A DNA stretch of 64,000 nt from Chitiniphilus purpureus (GTDB lineage Bacteria > Pseudomonadota > Gammaproteobacteria > Burkholderiales > Chitinibacteraceae), in contig NZ_CP106753.1 of NCBI RefSeq assembly GCF_025642115.1, positions 2,441,501 through 2,505,500 of the forward strand, given 5' to 3'. Below are positions 50,464-61,350 of this stretch, one piece after another. The notes under the pieces were generated by a model. The model made no database searches and was not told the origin of the DNA. It saw nothing but the letters and a program-made list of their open reading frames with translations. Position 1 is the stretch's first letter. Every line of letters starts with the position of its first letter. The translations under genes and the position numbers were made by a program.

Positions 50464-51078
50464 TTACCTTTTGTCCTTGAGTGCCAAGCCCAGCCCTTGC
50501 AGGTACGCGATCATCGCGTCCATTTCGGTCTTGCCCGCGACGGCCCTCGGCGCATCGGCGATCTCGCCGTCGCTGTAGGGCACGCCCAGCTTGCGCAGCG
50601 CGATCATCTTGGCCGGCAGTGACTCGGCGTCGACGGGACGGGCCGCCAGCCACGGGAACGGCGGCATGATGGATTCGGGCACCACATCCTGCGGACGGAT
50701 CAGGTGGGCACGATGCCATTCGTCCGAGTAGCGGCCGCCCACACGCGCCAGATCAGGCCCGGTGCGCTTGGAGCCCCATTGGAACGGGTGGTCGTACACC
50801 GATTCGCCGGCCACCGAATAGTGGCCGTAGCGCTCGGTTTCTGCCCGGAACGGCCGGATCATCTGCGAGTGGCAGTTGTAGCAGCCTTCACGGATGTAGA
50901 TGTCGCGCCCTGCCAGCTGCAGCGCCGTGTATGGCTTGACTCCGGCGATCGGCTTGGTGACCGATTTGGAGAACATCAGCGGCAGGATTTCCACGAGCAT
51001 GGCCACGCTGATGACGAGCAGCGTGAGCACCACCAGCCAGCCCACTTTTTCTTCGATCAGTTTCTGAATCTTGTTCAT
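50464..51078 (-). CDS. ccoO: Cytochrome cbb3 oxidase subunit II, mono-haem CcoO
   Basis: A 204-residue protein anchored by an N-terminal helix (about 13-35, [19 protein letters not shown]). It carries one c-type haem site [13 protein letters not shown] and an axial Met in the later part, and [10 protein letters not shown] is typical. The helix and haem fit the electron-input subunit of the complex. It is 28 bases downstream of ccoN. Confidence 0.96.
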   Translation of the reverse strand: MNKIQKLIEEKVGWLVVLTLLVISVAMLVEILPLMFSKSVTKPIAGVKPYTALQLAGRDIYIREGCYNCHSQMIRPFRAETERYGHYSVAGESVYDHPFQWGSKRTGPDLARVGGRYSDEWHRAHLIRPQDVVPESIMPPFPWLAARPVDAESLPAKMIALRKLGVPYSDGEIADAPRAVAGKTEMDAMIAYLQGLGLALKDKR

Positions 51079-51106
51079 TGCGGTGTCTTCTAGTCAGGAC
51101 CGGGCA

Positions 51107-52528
51107 TCAGGCGTGGGCGAGCACCGGCGGGATCTCGGCGTTGACCGGCTTGCCGGCCATGGCGGTGCGGATCACGTTGTACAGCATCAGCACCATGCCC
51201 GAGAGGAACATGAAGCCGCCAAGGAAACGGATGAAGAAGTACGGATGGCTGGCCTTGACCGCGTCGATGAAGGCATAGGTCAGCGTGCCGTCCGGGTTCA
51301 CCGCGCGCCACATCAGGCCTTGCGTCACCCCGGCGATCCACATCGAGGCGATGTAGAGCACGGTACCGATGGTCGCGATCCAGAAATGCGCCTCGATCAG
51401 CCGTATCGAATACATCTGCTCACGGTTGAACAGCCGCGGCACCAGGTAGTAGATCGAGCCGATGGTGATCATCGCCACCCAGCCCAGCGCGCCCGAGTGC
51501 ACGTGGCCGATGGTCCAGTCGGTGAAGTGCGACAGCGCGTTCACCGTCTTGATCGACATCATCGGACCTTCGAAGGTCGACATGCCGTAGAACGACAGCG
51601 CCGTGACCAGGAACTTCAGGATCGGATCGGTGCGCAGCTTATGCCAGGCGCCCGACAGCGTCATGATGCCGTTGATCATGCCGCCCCAGGACGGCGCCAG
51701 CAGGATCAGCGAGAACACCATGCCCAGCGACTGGGTCCAGTCCGGCAGCGCGGTGTAGTGCAGATGGTGCGGGCCGGCCCACATGTAGGTGAAGATCAGC
51801 GCCCAGAAGTGCACCACCGACAGCCGATACGAGTAGACCGGGCGATTGGCCTGCTTGGGCACGAAGTAGTACATCATCCCCAGGAAGCCCGCGGTCAGGA
51901 AGAAGCCGACCGCATTGTGGCCGTACCACCACTGCACCATGGCATCCACCGCGCCCGAATAGGCCGAGTAGCTCTTCCACATCGAGACCGGCATTTCCAT
52001 GCTGTTGACGATGTGCAGCAGGGCCACGGCCAGGATGAAGGCACCGTAGAACCAGTTGGCCACGTAGATATGCTTGACTTTGCGCTTGGCGATGGTGCCA
52101 AAGAACACCACGGCATAGGCCACCCAGACGAGGGTGATTAGGATGTCGATCGGCCATTCGAGCTCGGCGTACTCCTTGCCGCTGGTGAAGCCGAGCGGCA
52201 AGGTGATCGCGGCCAGCACGATGACCGCCTGCCAGCCCCAGAACACGAAGGCGGACAGGCCGTCGGAGATCAGACGCACGTTACAGGTGCGCTGCACCAC
52301 GTAAAGCGAGGTGGCCATCAGACCGCAGCCGCCGAACGCGAAGATCACGGCATTGGTATGCAATGGACGCAGGCGCCCGAAGTGGAAGTAGGGCCCGACA
52401 TTCAGATCAGGCCAGACCATCTGGGCGGCGATTACCACCCCGACCAGCATGCCGACAATGCCCCAGACCACGGTCATAAAGGCGAATTGCCGTACCACCT
52501 TGTAATTGTATGTGGCTTGGTTTTCCAT
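51107..52528 (-). CDS. ccoN: Cytochrome cbb3 oxidase catalytic subunit I CcoN
   Basis: A 473-residue, twelve-helix haem-copper oxidase that reduces oxygen to water at low oxygen with high affinity and pumps protons. It has [18 protein letters not shown] (low-spin haem His), [14 protein letters not shown] (Cu-B His), [12 protein letters not shown] (two Cu-B His) and [15 protein letters not shown] (haem b and b3 His). The start begins [15 protein letters not shown]. An FNR-type box and a second palindrome lie 150-190 bases upstream. Confidence 0.97.
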   Translation of the reverse strand: MENQATYNYKVVRQFAFMTVVWGIVGMLVGVVIAAQMVWPDLNVGPYFHFGRLRPLHTNAVIFAFGGCGLMATSLYVVQRTCNVRLISDGLSAFVFWGWQAVIVLAAITLPLGFTSGKEYAELEWPIDILITLVWVAYAVVFFGTIAKRKVKHIYVANWFYGAFILAVALLHIVNSMEMPVSMWKSYSAYSGAVDAMVQWWYGHNAVGFFLTAGFLGMMYYFVPKQANRPVYSYRLSVVHFWALIFTYMWAGPHHLHYTALPDWTQSLGMVFSLILLAPSWGGMINGIMTLSGAWHKLRTDPILKFLVTALSFYGMSTFEGPMMSIKTVNALSHFTDWTIGHVHSGALGWVAMITIGSIYYLVPRLFNREQMYSIRLIEAHFWIATIGTVLYIASMWIAGVTQGLMWRAVNPDGTLTYAFIDAVKASHPYFFIRFLGGFMFLSGMVLMLYNVIRTAMAGKPVNAEIPPVLAHA

Positions 52529-52677
52529 GAAATGCTCCGAAAGGATCTCCAGAAACAGCGAAAGGCGAAATCGGTGGATGCGTTTGCGGTCGGGCGTGGA
52601 CGACTGGCCGGGGCCAGTGTTGGACTTATGACTGTGGAGCCTGCAACTGCGGCATCGTGCTGTTGGGCGAGGACTAT

Positions 52678-52714
52678 TTCATACCGCGAATGCGGTATCT
52701 TTGACTTGGGTCAA
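52678..52714 (-). promoter_or_regulatory. FNR/ANR-controlled promoter of ccoN
   Basis: The FNR/ANR box TTGACTTGGGTCAA is at 52701-52714 (TTGAC-N4-GTCAA, one mismatch per half from TTGAT-N4-ATCAA). On the minus strand TATGAA or AATAGT follows 17-22 bases later as the -10. The geometry fits a class II FNR-activated promoter; ccoN is the first gene downstream, with a leader of about 140 bases. Confidence 0.72.
52681..52698. repeat. 18-base palindrome between FNR box and -10 of ccoN
   Basis: ATACCGC-GAAT-GCGGTAT, perfect 7-base arms. It lies directly against the FNR box, in the region RNA polymerase would cover. It may be an operator for a second regulator or form a hairpin. Confidence 0.6.
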
Positions 52715-52759
52715 AAGACTCGGCGAACAGGCGCATTTTACCGTGGAGGACGCCGCCCG

Positions 52760-52948
52760 TCAGGTGTTTTTTTCATCTTCAGCCGTGTTTTCATTGACTT
52801 CGCTGTTTATGTCTTCGTCATGAAGGACGCGGTGTGCAGGCCCATCCAGGTCATCGAACTGACCACTTTTGACTGCCCACCAGAAAAGGCCGCCGATGCA
52901 GAAAGCCAGCAGGACGGACAGGGGGATCAACAGGTAGAGGCTTTCCAT
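52760..52948 (-). CDS. ccoS: cbb3 oxidase assembly protein CcoS
   Basis: A 62-residue protein with one membrane helix (SLYLLIPLSVLLAFCIGGLFWWAV) then KSGQFDDLDGPAHRVL, the CcoS/FixS signature. It is needed for haem-copper insertion into CcoN. Start ATG 52948 lies 29 bases after ccoI. Read directly from the sequence. Confidence 0.9.
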   Translation of the reverse strand: MESLYLLIPLSVLLAFCIGGLFWWAVKSGQFDDLDGPAHRVLHDEDINSEVNENTAEDEKNT

Positions 52949-52977
52949 GGCAAGGCTCCTGAAATCGCTGGTCCGGT

Positions 52978-55410
52978 TTATCTGGTCGCCGGGAGGGATG
53001 ACAGCCGCAATGCATTGCCGACCACGATAAGCGAACTGGCGGCCATCCCCACGCTGGCAAGCCACGGCGTGACCAGACCGGCCATCGCCAGCGGCAGCGC
53101 GATCAGGTTGTACCCCAGGGCCCAGCCCAGGTTCTGCCGGATCACCCGACGGGTCTTGCGGGCACAGGCGTGCGCTGCAGCCAGTTCGCAAAGACGGTTG
53201 TCATACAGCACTGCATCGCCTGCGGCCTGTGCCACGTCGGTGGCCGCCCCCATTGCAATGGAGACATCGGCTGCAGCCAGCACCGGCGCATCGTTGACGC
53301 CATCGCCCACCATCAGCACCCGTGCCCCCTCTGCCTGCAGTGCCTTCAGGTAGGCCAGTTTGTCCTCCGGCCTTGCCGCGGGCCGGACCGCAAGGATGCC
53401 AAGCATCCCCGCCGCTTGATGCACCGCGGCCGCGTGGTCACCGCTGAGCAGGTGGATCCGCAGGCCGTTGCGCTGCAGTGCATTCACCGCGCTTGCGGCA
53501 TCCTCGCGCAGCGTATCGGCCAGTTCGAAGGTGGCGATCCAGCCCTGTTCGTCGGCAAGCGCGACCTGGGTGGCATCCGAACGCGGCATGGGCGCCGGGT
53601 GGCCGGTCTGCGCCGCAACGAAGGCCGGTGCGCCGATCGCGTAGTGCACGGCATTGATCGTACCGGTCAGGCCGCCGCCGGGATGATTGACCAGCGCATG
53701 GGCGGTCAACGGCGTGTCGGCCTGCAGCGCCCGCGCGAGCGGGTGTTCCGACTGCGCTTCGAGCGCCGCGGCAAGCTGCCGGGCCTGCTCCGGTGTGCCG
53801 CGATGTGCCTCGATATGCAGCAGGCGCGGTAGGCCCAGCGTGAGGGTGCCGGTCTTGTCGAAGACCACGTCGGTGACCGTGGCCAGCGTTTCGAGCACAT
53901 GACCGCGCGTGATCAGCACACCACGACGCGCGAGCGCCCCGGTGGCTGCGGTCAGCGCCGCCGGCGTTGCCAGTGACAGCGCACATGGGCAGGAGATGAC
54001 CAGCACGGCCACGGTGATGGGCAAGGCGTGTGCCGGATCGTGCTGCTGCCAGAACCACCAGGTGCCGAGCGCCGCCAGCAGCAGCCCGGCCACGAACCAG
54101 CCGGCCACCCGGTCGGCAATCAGCGCCATCCGTGGTTTTTCAGCCAGCGCGCGGTCCAGCAGGCGTACGATGCCGGCGAGCCGCGTGTCCTCGCCCACCT
54201 GGGTGACGCGGGCGATCAGCGGCGAGTCGCGGTTGACCGTGCCGGCGATCAGCGTCGCACCCACTGTCTTGGCGATCGGACGGCTTTCGCCGGTGAGCAG
54301 GGCTTCGTCCACGTCGGCCTGGCCCTCCAGCACCTGCGCGTCGGCGGGCACCGTCTCGCCGGGTTTGATCAACAGCACGTCGCCCACCGCCAGGTGCGCG
54401 ACGGCCGCCTCACTCGGGGTACGATCCGCGGGCCAGTTGGACAATCGGTGGGCGAATGCCGGCAGCAGTTTCACCAGCCGCTCCAGCGCCGCGCCGGCCT
54501 TCTGCCGGGCGCGGCTTTCCAGGTAGCGCCCGGCCAGCAGCAGGAACACGAACATCGAGACCGAGTCGAAATACACTTCGCCGTGTCCGGTCAACAGTGC
54601 ATATACGCTGGCGCAGAAGGCCGAAAGCACGCCGATCGCCACCGGCAGGTCCATGCCGGCACGCCCGCGCTTCAGATCCCGCCAGCTCGACTGATAGAAC
54701 GGCCAGCTGGAATACAGCACCACCGGCAGTGTCAAGAGCGCGCTGGCCCAGTGCAGCATGGTCAGCCAGATGGGTTCGATCTCGCCGGGCGGTGCCAGAT
54801 AGATCGGCACCACGAACATCATCACCTGCATCATCGACAGCCCGGCCACCCACAACCGGAACAGCGCCCGTTTGCGGGCCTGCTCCTGCGCGGCTTCCTG
54901 CCGCGCCGCATCGTAGGGCTGTGCCCGATAGCCAATGGCGGCGATGGTTTCCAGGATCTGCGACAACGACAGGCGGGCACTGTCCCAGCGTACCCTGGCG
55001 CGATGGGTGCTGTAGTTGATCGATACCGCGAGTACGCCCGGCAGCCGCGCCAGCTGGCGCTCGTTGAGCCAGACACAGGCGGCACAGACGATGCCTTCGA
55101 TCATCAGCGCCGCTTCGCGTTGCTCGCCCTCGATACGGACGAAACCCACCTGCAGTGCCGGGTCGTCGTAGAGCCTGAGCTGCTCGCGCAGTGCATCAGG
55201 CAAGGGCTCGGCTCGGTCGGCGGGACGGTCGCGCTGTACGTAATAGTCGCCCAGCCCCGCATCGATGATGCTTTGTGCAACGGCTTGGCAGCCCGCGCAG
55301 CAGGCGCCTTCGAGCCGGTTCCGGTAACGGATGTGCAGGGTAAGGCCGGTGGGGATGGGCTCGCCGCAGTGGAAGCACGTCGCGGCCGCGGCGGGTGAAA
55401 CAGAGGTCAT
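52978..55410 (-). CDS. ccoI: Copper-transporting P1B-type ATPase CcoI (FixI)
   Basis: An 810-residue copper pump that supplies copper for cbb3 oxidase assembly. The N-terminal region has CFHCGEPIPTGL (12-23) and CCAGC (37-41), and a metal-binding domain with CAAC (GIVCAACVWLNE). Membrane copper motif ISCPCALS, phosphorylation motif DKTGTLT and hinge GDGVNDAP are present. The start at 55410 removes an unconserved 70-residue extension. ccoI lies 5' of ccoS, on the same strand. This puts I-S before N-O-Q-P rather than after it. Confidence 0.95.
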   Translation of the reverse strand: MTSVSPAAAATCFHCGEPIPTGLTLHIRYRNRLEGACCAGCQAVAQSIIDAGLGDYYVQRDRPADRAEPLPDALREQLRLYDDPALQVGFVRIEGEQREAALMIEGIVCAACVWLNERQLARLPGVLAVSINYSTHRARVRWDSARLSLSQILETIAAIGYRAQPYDAARQEAAQEQARKRALFRLWVAGLSMMQVMMFVVPIYLAPPGEIEPIWLTMLHWASALLTLPVVLYSSWPFYQSSWRDLKRGRAGMDLPVAIGVLSAFCASVYALLTGHGEVYFDSVSMFVFLLLAGRYLESRARQKAGAALERLVKLLPAFAHRLSNWPADRTPSEAAVAHLAVGDVLLIKPGETVPADAQVLEGQADVDEALLTGESRPIAKTVGATLIAGTVNRDSPLIARVTQVGEDTRLAGIVRLLDRALAEKPRMALIADRVAGWFVAGLLLAALGTWWFWQQHDPAHALPITVAVLVISCPCALSLATPAALTAATGALARRGVLITRGHVLETLATVTDVVFDKTGTLTLGLPRLLHIEAHRGTPEQARQLAAALEAQSEHPLARALQADTPLTAHALVNHPGGGLTGTINAVHYAIGAPAFVAAQTGHPAPMPRSDATQVALADEQGWIATFELADTLREDAASAVNALQRNGLRIHLLSGDHAAAVHQAAGMLGILAVRPAARPEDKLAYLKALQAEGARVLMVGDGVNDAPVLAAADVSIAMGAATDVAQAAGDAVLYDNRLCELAAAHACARKTRRVIRQNLGWALGYNLIALPLAMAGLVTPWLASVGMAASSLIVVGNALRLSSLPATR

Positions 55411-55604
55411 GGCACACCATTTTACGCTTGACGCTGGCGGCCTGCTTGGCGGTTCTGGTCGGTCCTGCGTCAGCATCTGTGGTGGTGCACGGCTGGTGCC
55501 GGGCAGGGTTTGGCGTGCAATTGCATGCACTCCGATCGTCGGCTGCCTCGTACCGCTCAATTCCCGCATACCGGGGTAGTGCGGCCAGCTTGAAATATAA
55601 GAGA

Positions 55605-55627
55605 ATGATGAAATAAGCATTCATCAT
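55605..55627. promoter_or_regulatory. Inverted repeat between ccoI and the HD-GYP gene
   Basis: ATGATGAA and TTCATCAT, 8-base perfect arms with a 7-base spacer, in the AT-rich part of the divergent region, 30 bases before the HD-GYP ATG. It overlaps candidate -10 hexamers on the plus strand (TTGAAA at 55590-55595 as a -35). It may be an operator for either gene. Confidence 0.45.
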
Positions 55628-55657
55628 CAGAACAGCGACTTTTTCAGGGGGCAGCAG

Positions 55658-56932
55658 ATGGAGAGCGCAAGTCTCGCCACGGTGAATCACCATTATCTGG
55701 ATCGCGTCGTCCAGGCTGCGCAGCATCGGGAGATCGAAGCGAGCGAGGACATCTATACCGACAGTGGGATCAAGCTGCTGGCCAAGGGCGCACGCATCTC
55801 CACTGCCACGCAGGAACGGTTGATCATCCACAAGCTGAAGAAACCGCTGGAATCGTGCCTGACCGTGAGCGATGGCGTGGATGCCGATCACCTGATCAAG
55901 GTCGGTCACGCCGTCGTCGAAGCCAACCCGGGCCTGCGGCCCCTGTTCGACGACTTCGGCCTGCTGCCGCGCCTGCGCGACCTGCCGCTCAACGCCGCCG
56001 CCGTCAGCATGCTGACGGTCGCCGCGAGCCACAATGAGGCGACGTTGCGCCACTACGTGCTGGTGACCTTGCTCGGCCTCGGACTGGGGCGCCGCCTGCG
56101 GCTGACCGAAACCGAACTGGGCGTGATCGCCGCCGCAGGCATCCTGCACGACATCGGCGAGCTGTACATCGACCAGCGGCACCTGGAGCGCGACCGGGTG
56201 CTGAGCCCGGAGGACTGGCGCCATGTCTCGGTGCATCCGGTGATCGGGCACAAGCTGGCCCGTGAGGTGTGCGGCATGCCGGCCGAGGTGGCCGAATGCA
56301 TCCTGCAGCATCATGAACGCGGTGATGGCGGTGGTTATCCGCGTGGCCTGCCAGCGGCCCAACTATCGCGCTGCGGCCGGGTGCTGGCCGCGGCCGAGAT
56401 GATCGCTTCGCTGGCCGAGGGCGGGCAGTACCCGCTGGAGCGGGCCGAGGTGGCGCTGCGCATCGTGCCCATCGAATACGACCCGGCGCTGGTGTCGGCC
56501 GTGTCGCGTGCATTGGGTGAGTGCCGTGCCAATGATTTCCCGTCCGACGAGACCGCTCACCATGTAAGCAGCATGCATGCGTTGCTGCTCAAGATTGCGC
56601 GTATTGTCGAGACCCTCAGTGATTTCATGGGGCAGGCCCAGGCGCAGGCTGAGCCGGTACGGCAGTTGCTCGAGCGGGTCGAGGCGCGGTTTACGTTGAT
56701 CCAACGCGCGTTTTCCAGCACGGGACTCGATCTGTGCTCGGACGAGCGCAAGTTCGATACGCTGATCGGCGAGGCAAGCGGTTGGCTGCAGTTCGAACTC
56801 AGCCTGGTGCTGCGCGAGATCCGTTGGCGCCTGCGCGAGCTGGCGCGCGATCTGGCGTTGCGCGCCGCGCTGCAATCGTCCGAGGCGGCCGCCTATTTCC
56901 AACCGCTGGTGCAGGTGCTGCACGACGGCTAG
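55658..56932 (+). CDS. HD-GYP domain protein (probable c-di-GMP phosphodiesterase)
   Basis: A 424-residue protein. The N-terminal part (1-115) is unclassified, with SGIKLLAKGARISTATQERL, a DUF3391-like pattern. The HD-GYP core has AAGILHDIGELYID (His-Asp metal ligands), HPVIGHKLAREV and HHERGDGGGYPRG (HHExxDGxGYP), so it should hydrolyse c-di-GMP to pGpG or GMP. The C-terminal 130 residues are helical and unclassified. AGGGGG is 6 bases before the ATG. It lies beside the cco cluster but probably has its own promoter. Confidence 0.9.
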   Translation: MESASLATVNHHYLDRVVQAAQHREIEASEDIYTDSGIKLLAKGARISTATQERLIIHKLKKPLESCLTVSDGVDADHLIKVGHAVVEANPGLRPLFDDFGLLPRLRDLPLNAAAVSMLTVAASHNEATLRHYVLVTLLGLGLGRRLRLTETELGVIAAAGILHDIGELYIDQRHLERDRVLSPEDWRHVSVHPVIGHKLAREVCGMPAEVAECILQHHERGDGGGYPRGLPAAQLSRCGRVLAAAEMIASLAEGGQYPLERAEVALRIVPIEYDPALVSAVSRALGECRANDFPSDETAHHVSSMHALLLKIARIVETLSDFMGQAQAQAEPVRQLLERVEARFTLIQRAFSSTGLDLCSDERKFDTLIGEASGWLQFELSLVLREIRWRLRELARDLALRAALQSSEAAAYFQPLVQVLHDG

Positions 56933-56992
56933 ATGGCCGCCGTTTTCCGCGGCACATCGATGGAATAGGGCTTCGGGACGGCCGCTGTCGGA

Positions 56993-57925
56993 TCAGGCGA
57001 GGCCCTTGGGCAGCGAGAACACCACGTTTTCCTCGATGCCGTCCATCGGCGTGACCGTCTGCGCACCGAGCGACTTGATACGGTCGATCACGCGCTGCAC
57101 CAGGATGTCCGGTGCCGAGGCACCGGCGGTGATGCCGACCTTGAGGTGGCCGTCGAACCACTCGGGCCGCAATTCGGTTTCGTTGTCGACCATGTAGGAG
57201 GCGATGCCGAGGTTGGCGCCGACCTCGCGCAGCCGGTTCGAATTGGAGCTGTTGGGCGAGCCGACCACGATCAAGAGATCGACGTCGCGTGCTAGCTGCT
57301 TCACCGCGTCCTGCCGGTTCTGTGTGGCGTAGCAGATGTCGTCCTTCTTCGGGCCGACGATATGCGGAAAGCGAGTGCGCAACGCATCGATCACCACCTG
57401 CGCATCGTCGACCGACAGCGTGGTCTGGGTCACGTAGGCGAGCTTTTCCACATCGGCGACGGCAAGGGCGTTGACGTCGTCGGCATCCTCGACCAGATGC
57501 ATGCCGGCCTGCGACTGGCCCATGGTCCCTTCGACCTCGGGATGGCCCTTGTGGCCGATCATCACGATCTCGAAGCCCTGTTCACGCAGCCGCTTCACTT
57601 CCAGGTGCACCTTGGTCACCAGCGGGCAGGTGGCGTCGTACACCGCCAGGCCGCGCGCGGCCGCCTCGGCGCGCACCGCCTGCGATACGCCGTGCGCCGA
57701 GAAGATCACGGTGTTGCCGGCCGGCACGTCGGCGAGGTCCTCGATGAAGATGGCGCCCTTGGCTTTCAGATCCTCGATCACGAACTTGTTGTGGACCACT
57801 TCGTGCCGTACATAGATCGGTGCACCGAACCGTTCCAATGCCTTCTCGACGATGGCGATGGCGCGGTCGACGCCGGCGCAGAAGCCGCGGGGCTGGGCGA
57901 GGATGATGTGCATGTCCGGTTTCAT
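56993..57925 (-). CDS. ispH: 4-hydroxy-3-methylbut-2-enyl diphosphate reductase IspH
   Basis: Last enzyme of the MEP isoprenoid pathway, producing IPP and DMAPP. The 310-residue protein has [12 protein letters not shown] (first Fe-S Cys), [21 protein letters not shown] (second Cys), [11 protein letters not shown] (catalytic Glu), [12 protein letters not shown] (third Cys) and NSSNSNRL. The start at 57925 (MKPDMHIIL) overlaps the lspA stop by ATGA. Third gene of ileS-lspA-ispH. Confidence 0.96.
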   Translation of the reverse strand: MKPDMHIILAQPRGFCAGVDRAIAIVEKALERFGAPIYVRHEVVHNKFVIEDLKAKGAIFIEDLADVPAGNTVIFSAHGVSQAVRAEAAARGLAVYDATCPLVTKVHLEVKRLREQGFEIVMIGHKGHPEVEGTMGQSQAGMHLVEDADDVNALAVADVEKLAYVTQTTLSVDDAQVVIDALRTRFPHIVGPKKDDICYATQNRQDAVKQLARDVDLLIVVGSPNSSNSNRLREVGANLGIASYMVDNETELRPEWFDGHLKVGITAGASAPDILVQRVIDRIKSLGAQTVTPMDGIEENVVFSLPKGLA

Positions 57926-58428
57926 TGCGTGGATGCCTGTTGCGCGTCGGGCCGGCTGCTGCGGAAGCTGTCCCATATCATCAGCGCGGCGCCGATGCAG
58001 ATGGCCGAATCGGCGAGGTTGAACGAGGGGTAGTACCAGTCGCGATAATAAACCTGGATGAAGTCGATCACGTGGCCGAACAGCACCCGGTCGATCACAT
58101 TGCCGATGGCGCCGCCCATGATCAGCGACAGTGCCAGCGACAGCCGGGCTTCCAAATGGTGCTTCTTCAGCATGTAGACGATCCAGGTCGAGACAGCGAG
58201 CGCGAGCACCGTGAAGAAATGGCGCTGCCAGCCACCGGCATCGGCCAGGAAGGAGAATGCCGCGCCCGGGTTGTACGCCAGTGTCAGATTGAACAGGCCC
58301 GGGATCACCGTAAGCTGCTCGCCGTAGACGAACCGTGCTTCGATCGCATGCTTGGTGGCCTGGTCAAGCACGATCACGACCAGCGCGACCACGATCCAGC
58401 GCCAGAAGGCGAATGGCGGCTTAGGCAT
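57922..58428 (-). CDS. lspA: Lipoprotein signal peptidase II
   Basis: A 168-residue inner-membrane aspartic peptidase that cleaves prolipoproteins after lipidation. It has four hydrophobic helices, [13 protein letters not shown] near the start, [27 protein letters not shown] (catalytic Asp) and [11 protein letters not shown] (second catalytic Asp). The ATG at 58428 overlaps the end of ileS by 8 bases, so translation is coupled. Confidence 0.96.
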   Translation of the reverse strand: MPKPPFAFWRWIVVALVVIVLDQATKHAIEARFVYGEQLTVIPGLFNLTLAYNPGAAFSFLADAGGWQRHFFTVLALAVSTWIVYMLKKHHLEARLSLALSLIMGGAIGNVIDRVLFGHVIDFIQVYYRDWYYPSFNLADSAICIGAALMIWDSFRSSRPDAQQASTQ

Positions 58429-61288
58429 GACGACGCACCTCGCCTTGGCCGAACAGGTTGCCGTGACAGCGGGCGCACAGGCCCGGGTGATCGGCATGGC
58501 TGCCGACGTCGGCGCGGTAGTGCCAGCAACGCTCGCACTTGGCCGCCTGCGACGGCGTGACGGTGACGCTGGTGGCTTCCCCGGCCGCGACCTCGGCCCG
58601 GGATGTGATCAGCACGAACTTGAGCTCGTCGCCCAGCGCCTGCAGCGCGGCCAGCGTGTCGCCGGCGGCGGTCAGTGCGATCTCGGCCTGCAGGCTGGAG
58701 CCCAGCCGGCCATCGGCACGCAGCACCTCGATATCCTTCTGCACCTGCGTACGCACCTCACGTACCAGCGCGAACTGCGTAGCGAGCGCCTCGGCATCGG
58801 CGATGGCCGGCACCACGTGCCAGCTGGTCAGCTGCACGTTCTCGGCAAGGCTGCCATCCAGGCCACGCAGCACGTCCCACACCTCGTGCGCGGTGAACGA
58901 CAGGATGGGCGCCAGCAGGCGGGTGAGCGCCTGGGTGATGTGCCACAGCGCGGTCTGTGCCGAGCGGCGGCCAACGCTGTCCGCACCCATGGTGTAGAGG
59001 CGGTCCTTGATGATGTCGAGGTAGAAGGCGCCAAGTTCGTCCGCGCAGTAGGCGTGCAGCTCCTGCACCGCGAGGTGGAACTCGTACTTGTCGTACAGCG
59101 CCGTCACCTTGGCCTGGGTGCGGGCGAGCTCGACCAGCGCATAGCGATCCAGTGTCAGCAGCTGGTCGGCCGGCAGCACCTGGCTGGGGCTAAAGTCCGA
59201 CAGGTTGGCCAGCAGGAAGCGCAGCGTGTTGCGCACGCGGCGGTAGGCATCAGTCGTGCGCTTGAGGATCTCATCCGAGATCGACAGCTCGCCCGAGTAA
59301 TCGGTACTGGCCACCCACAGCCGCAGCATGTCGGCGCCCATCTTGTTGATCACTTCCTGCGGCGCGATCACGTTGCCCTTGGACTTGGACATCTTCATGC
59401 CCTTGCCGTCGACGACGAAACCGTGGGTCAAGAGCTGCTGGTACGGCGCGCGTCCCTCGGTGGCGCAGCCGGTGAGCAGCGACGACTGGAACCAGCCGCG
59501 GTGCTGGTCCGAGCCTTCCAGGTAGAGATCGGCCGGCCAATTGAGGCCGTCGCGCTGGCGCAGCACGGCGTAGTGGGTCGAGCCCGAGTCGAACCAGACG
59601 TCCAGCGTATCCTTCAGCTTCTGGTAGTGCGCGGCCTCGTCACCGAGCAGTTCGGTGGCGTCGAGCTTGAACCAGGCTTCGATGCCTTCCTGCTCGATGC
59701 GCTGCGCCACCTGCTCCAGCAGCTCGCCCGAGCGCGGATGCAGCTCGCCCGTTTCCTTGTGCACGAAGAAGGCCATCGGCACGCCCCAGTTGCGCTGGCG
59801 CGAGATGCACCAGTCGGGCCGATTGCCGATCATGGCCTCCAGCCGCGCGCGGCCCCAGGCCGGGAAGAACTCGGTGTCGTCGACCGCCTGCCTGGCCACG
59901 TCGCGCAGCGTCCTGCCGCCGACCTCGTGCTCCATCGCGATGAACCACTGGGTGGTGGCGCGGAAGATGATCGGGGTCTTGTGGCGCCAGCAGTGCGGGT
60001 AGCTGTGCTCCAGCTTCCTGTTGGCGAAGAGGGCACCGCGCTCTTCCAGCGTGGCCAGCACCAGTGGGTTGGCTTCCCAGACCGTCCTGCCGGCGAACAG
60101 CGGGGTCGAGGGGAGGAAGCGGCCGTCGTCGGCCACCGGATTGTTGATCGGCAGCTTGTACTTGAGGCCGACCACGTAGTCTTCCAGGCCGTGCGCCGGC
60201 GCCGTGTGGACCAGGCCCGTGCCCGCATCGGTGGTGACATGGTCGCCCAGGATGACGGGCACGTTGCGCTCGGCGAACGGGTGCAGCAGCAGCAGGCCTT
60301 CCAGCGCCGCGCCACGGGTCTGGGCGATCACGTTGCCCGATTCGATGCCGTAGCGCTTGAGCGCCGCCTCGGCGAGCTCGTGTGCCAGCACCAAGAGGCC
60401 CTTGTCGGTGGCGATCAGGTCGTACATCAGCTCCGGGTGCACGGTGACGGCCTGATTGGCCGGCAGCGTCCACGGCGTGGTGGTCCAGATGAGGGCGTAG
60501 GCCGGTGCGTCGCCGAGCTGCACGCCACCGAAGGCCTGGGCAAGGGCGGCGGAATCGCGCAGGCGAAAGCCCACGTCGATCGCCGGCGAGACCTTGTCCT
60601 CGTATTCCACCTCGGCTTCGGCCAGCGAGGAGCCGCAATCGACGCACCAGTGCACCGGCTTCTGACCCTTCACCATATAGCCGTTGGCGTGGATCCTGCC
60701 GAGCGTGCGCACGATGTCGGCCTCGGTCTTGAAATCCATGGTGCGGTACGGCTGTTCCCAGTCGCCCAGCACGCCCAGGCGGATGAAGTCCGCCTTCTGC
60801 CGTGCAATCTGGCGGGCGGCGTATTCGCGGCACAGCTCACGGGTGAAGGCGGCCGGCAGCACCGTTTCCTTCGGATCGAGCCCGTTGGCCTTGCGGTAGT
60901 CGACGATGCGGGCGTGGATGTCCGGATTGTTCTTCACCGCATCCTTGTCGCCCTTCACCAGCTTTTCGATCTGGTGCTCGATCGGCAGGCCATGGCAATC
61001 CCAGCCCGGCACATAGGGGGCGTCGAAGCCGGCCAGGGTCTTGGACTTGATGATGATGTCCTTGAGGATCTTGTTGACCGCGTGGCCGATGTGGATGTCG
61101 CCGTTGGCGTAGGGCGGACCGTCGTGCAGCACGAACTTGGGCCGGCCGGCGGCCGCTTCGCGCAGCTTTTTGTAGAGCTGCTGCTCCTGCCACTGTTGCA
61201 GAAAGCCAGGCTCGCGGCGGGCGAGATCGCCCCGCATCGGGAATGGGGTGTCGAGCAGGTTGACGGGGTATTTGTTCTGTTCAGCCAT
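58421..61288 (-). CDS. ileS: Isoleucine--tRNA ligase
   Basis: A class I synthetase of 955 residues charging tRNA(Ile), with editing domain. It shows [20 protein letters not shown] (HIGH motif), the editing region with [16 protein letters not shown], the KMSKS motif in [12 protein letters not shown] and a C-terminal zinc site with CERCWHYR and CARCHGNL. Length and order are standard. It is the first gene of an operon with lspA and ispH, and lies 57 bases after ribF. Confidence 0.97.
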   Translation of the reverse strand: MAEQNKYPVNLLDTPFPMRGDLARREPGFLQQWQEQQLYKKLREAAAGRPKFVLHDGPPYANGDIHIGHAVNKILKDIIIKSKTLAGFDAPYVPGWDCHGLPIEHQIEKLVKGDKDAVKNNPDIHARIVDYRKANGLDPKETVLPAAFTRELCREYAARQIARQKADFIRLGVLGDWEQPYRTMDFKTEADIVRTLGRIHANGYMVKGQKPVHWCVDCGSSLAEAEVEYEDKVSPAIDVGFRLRDSAALAQAFGGVQLGDAPAYALIWTTTPWTLPANQAVTVHPELMYDLIATDKGLLVLAHELAEAALKRYGIESGNVIAQTRGAALEGLLLLHPFAERNVPVILGDHVTTDAGTGLVHTAPAHGLEDYVVGLKYKLPINNPVADDGRFLPSTPLFAGRTVWEANPLVLATLEERGALFANRKLEHSYPHCWRHKTPIIFRATTQWFIAMEHEVGGRTLRDVARQAVDDTEFFPAWGRARLEAMIGNRPDWCISRQRNWGVPMAFFVHKETGELHPRSGELLEQVAQRIEQEGIEAWFKLDATELLGDEAAHYQKLKDTLDVWFDSGSTHYAVLRQRDGLNWPADLYLEGSDQHRGWFQSSLLTGCATEGRAPYQQLLTHGFVVDGKGMKMSKSKGNVIAPQEVINKMGADMLRLWVASTDYSGELSISDEILKRTTDAYRRVRNTLRFLLANLSDFSPSQVLPADQLLTLDRYALVELARTQAKVTALYDKYEFHLAVQELHAYCADELGAFYLDIIKDRLYTMGADSVGRRSAQTALWHITQALTRLLAPILSFTAHEVWDVLRGLDGSLAENVQLTSWHVVPAIADAEALATQFALVREVRTQVQKDIEVLRADGRLGSSLQAEIALTAAGDTLAALQALGDELKFVLITSRAEVAAGEATSVTVTPSQAAKCERCWHYRADVGSHADHPGLCARCHGNLFGQGEVRRHA

Positions 61289-61350
61289 GGTATCGGGATC
61301 GCACGAATTCGAGATGAGGGCCGGCGCGGCCGGTCTGATGATATCTGGTG

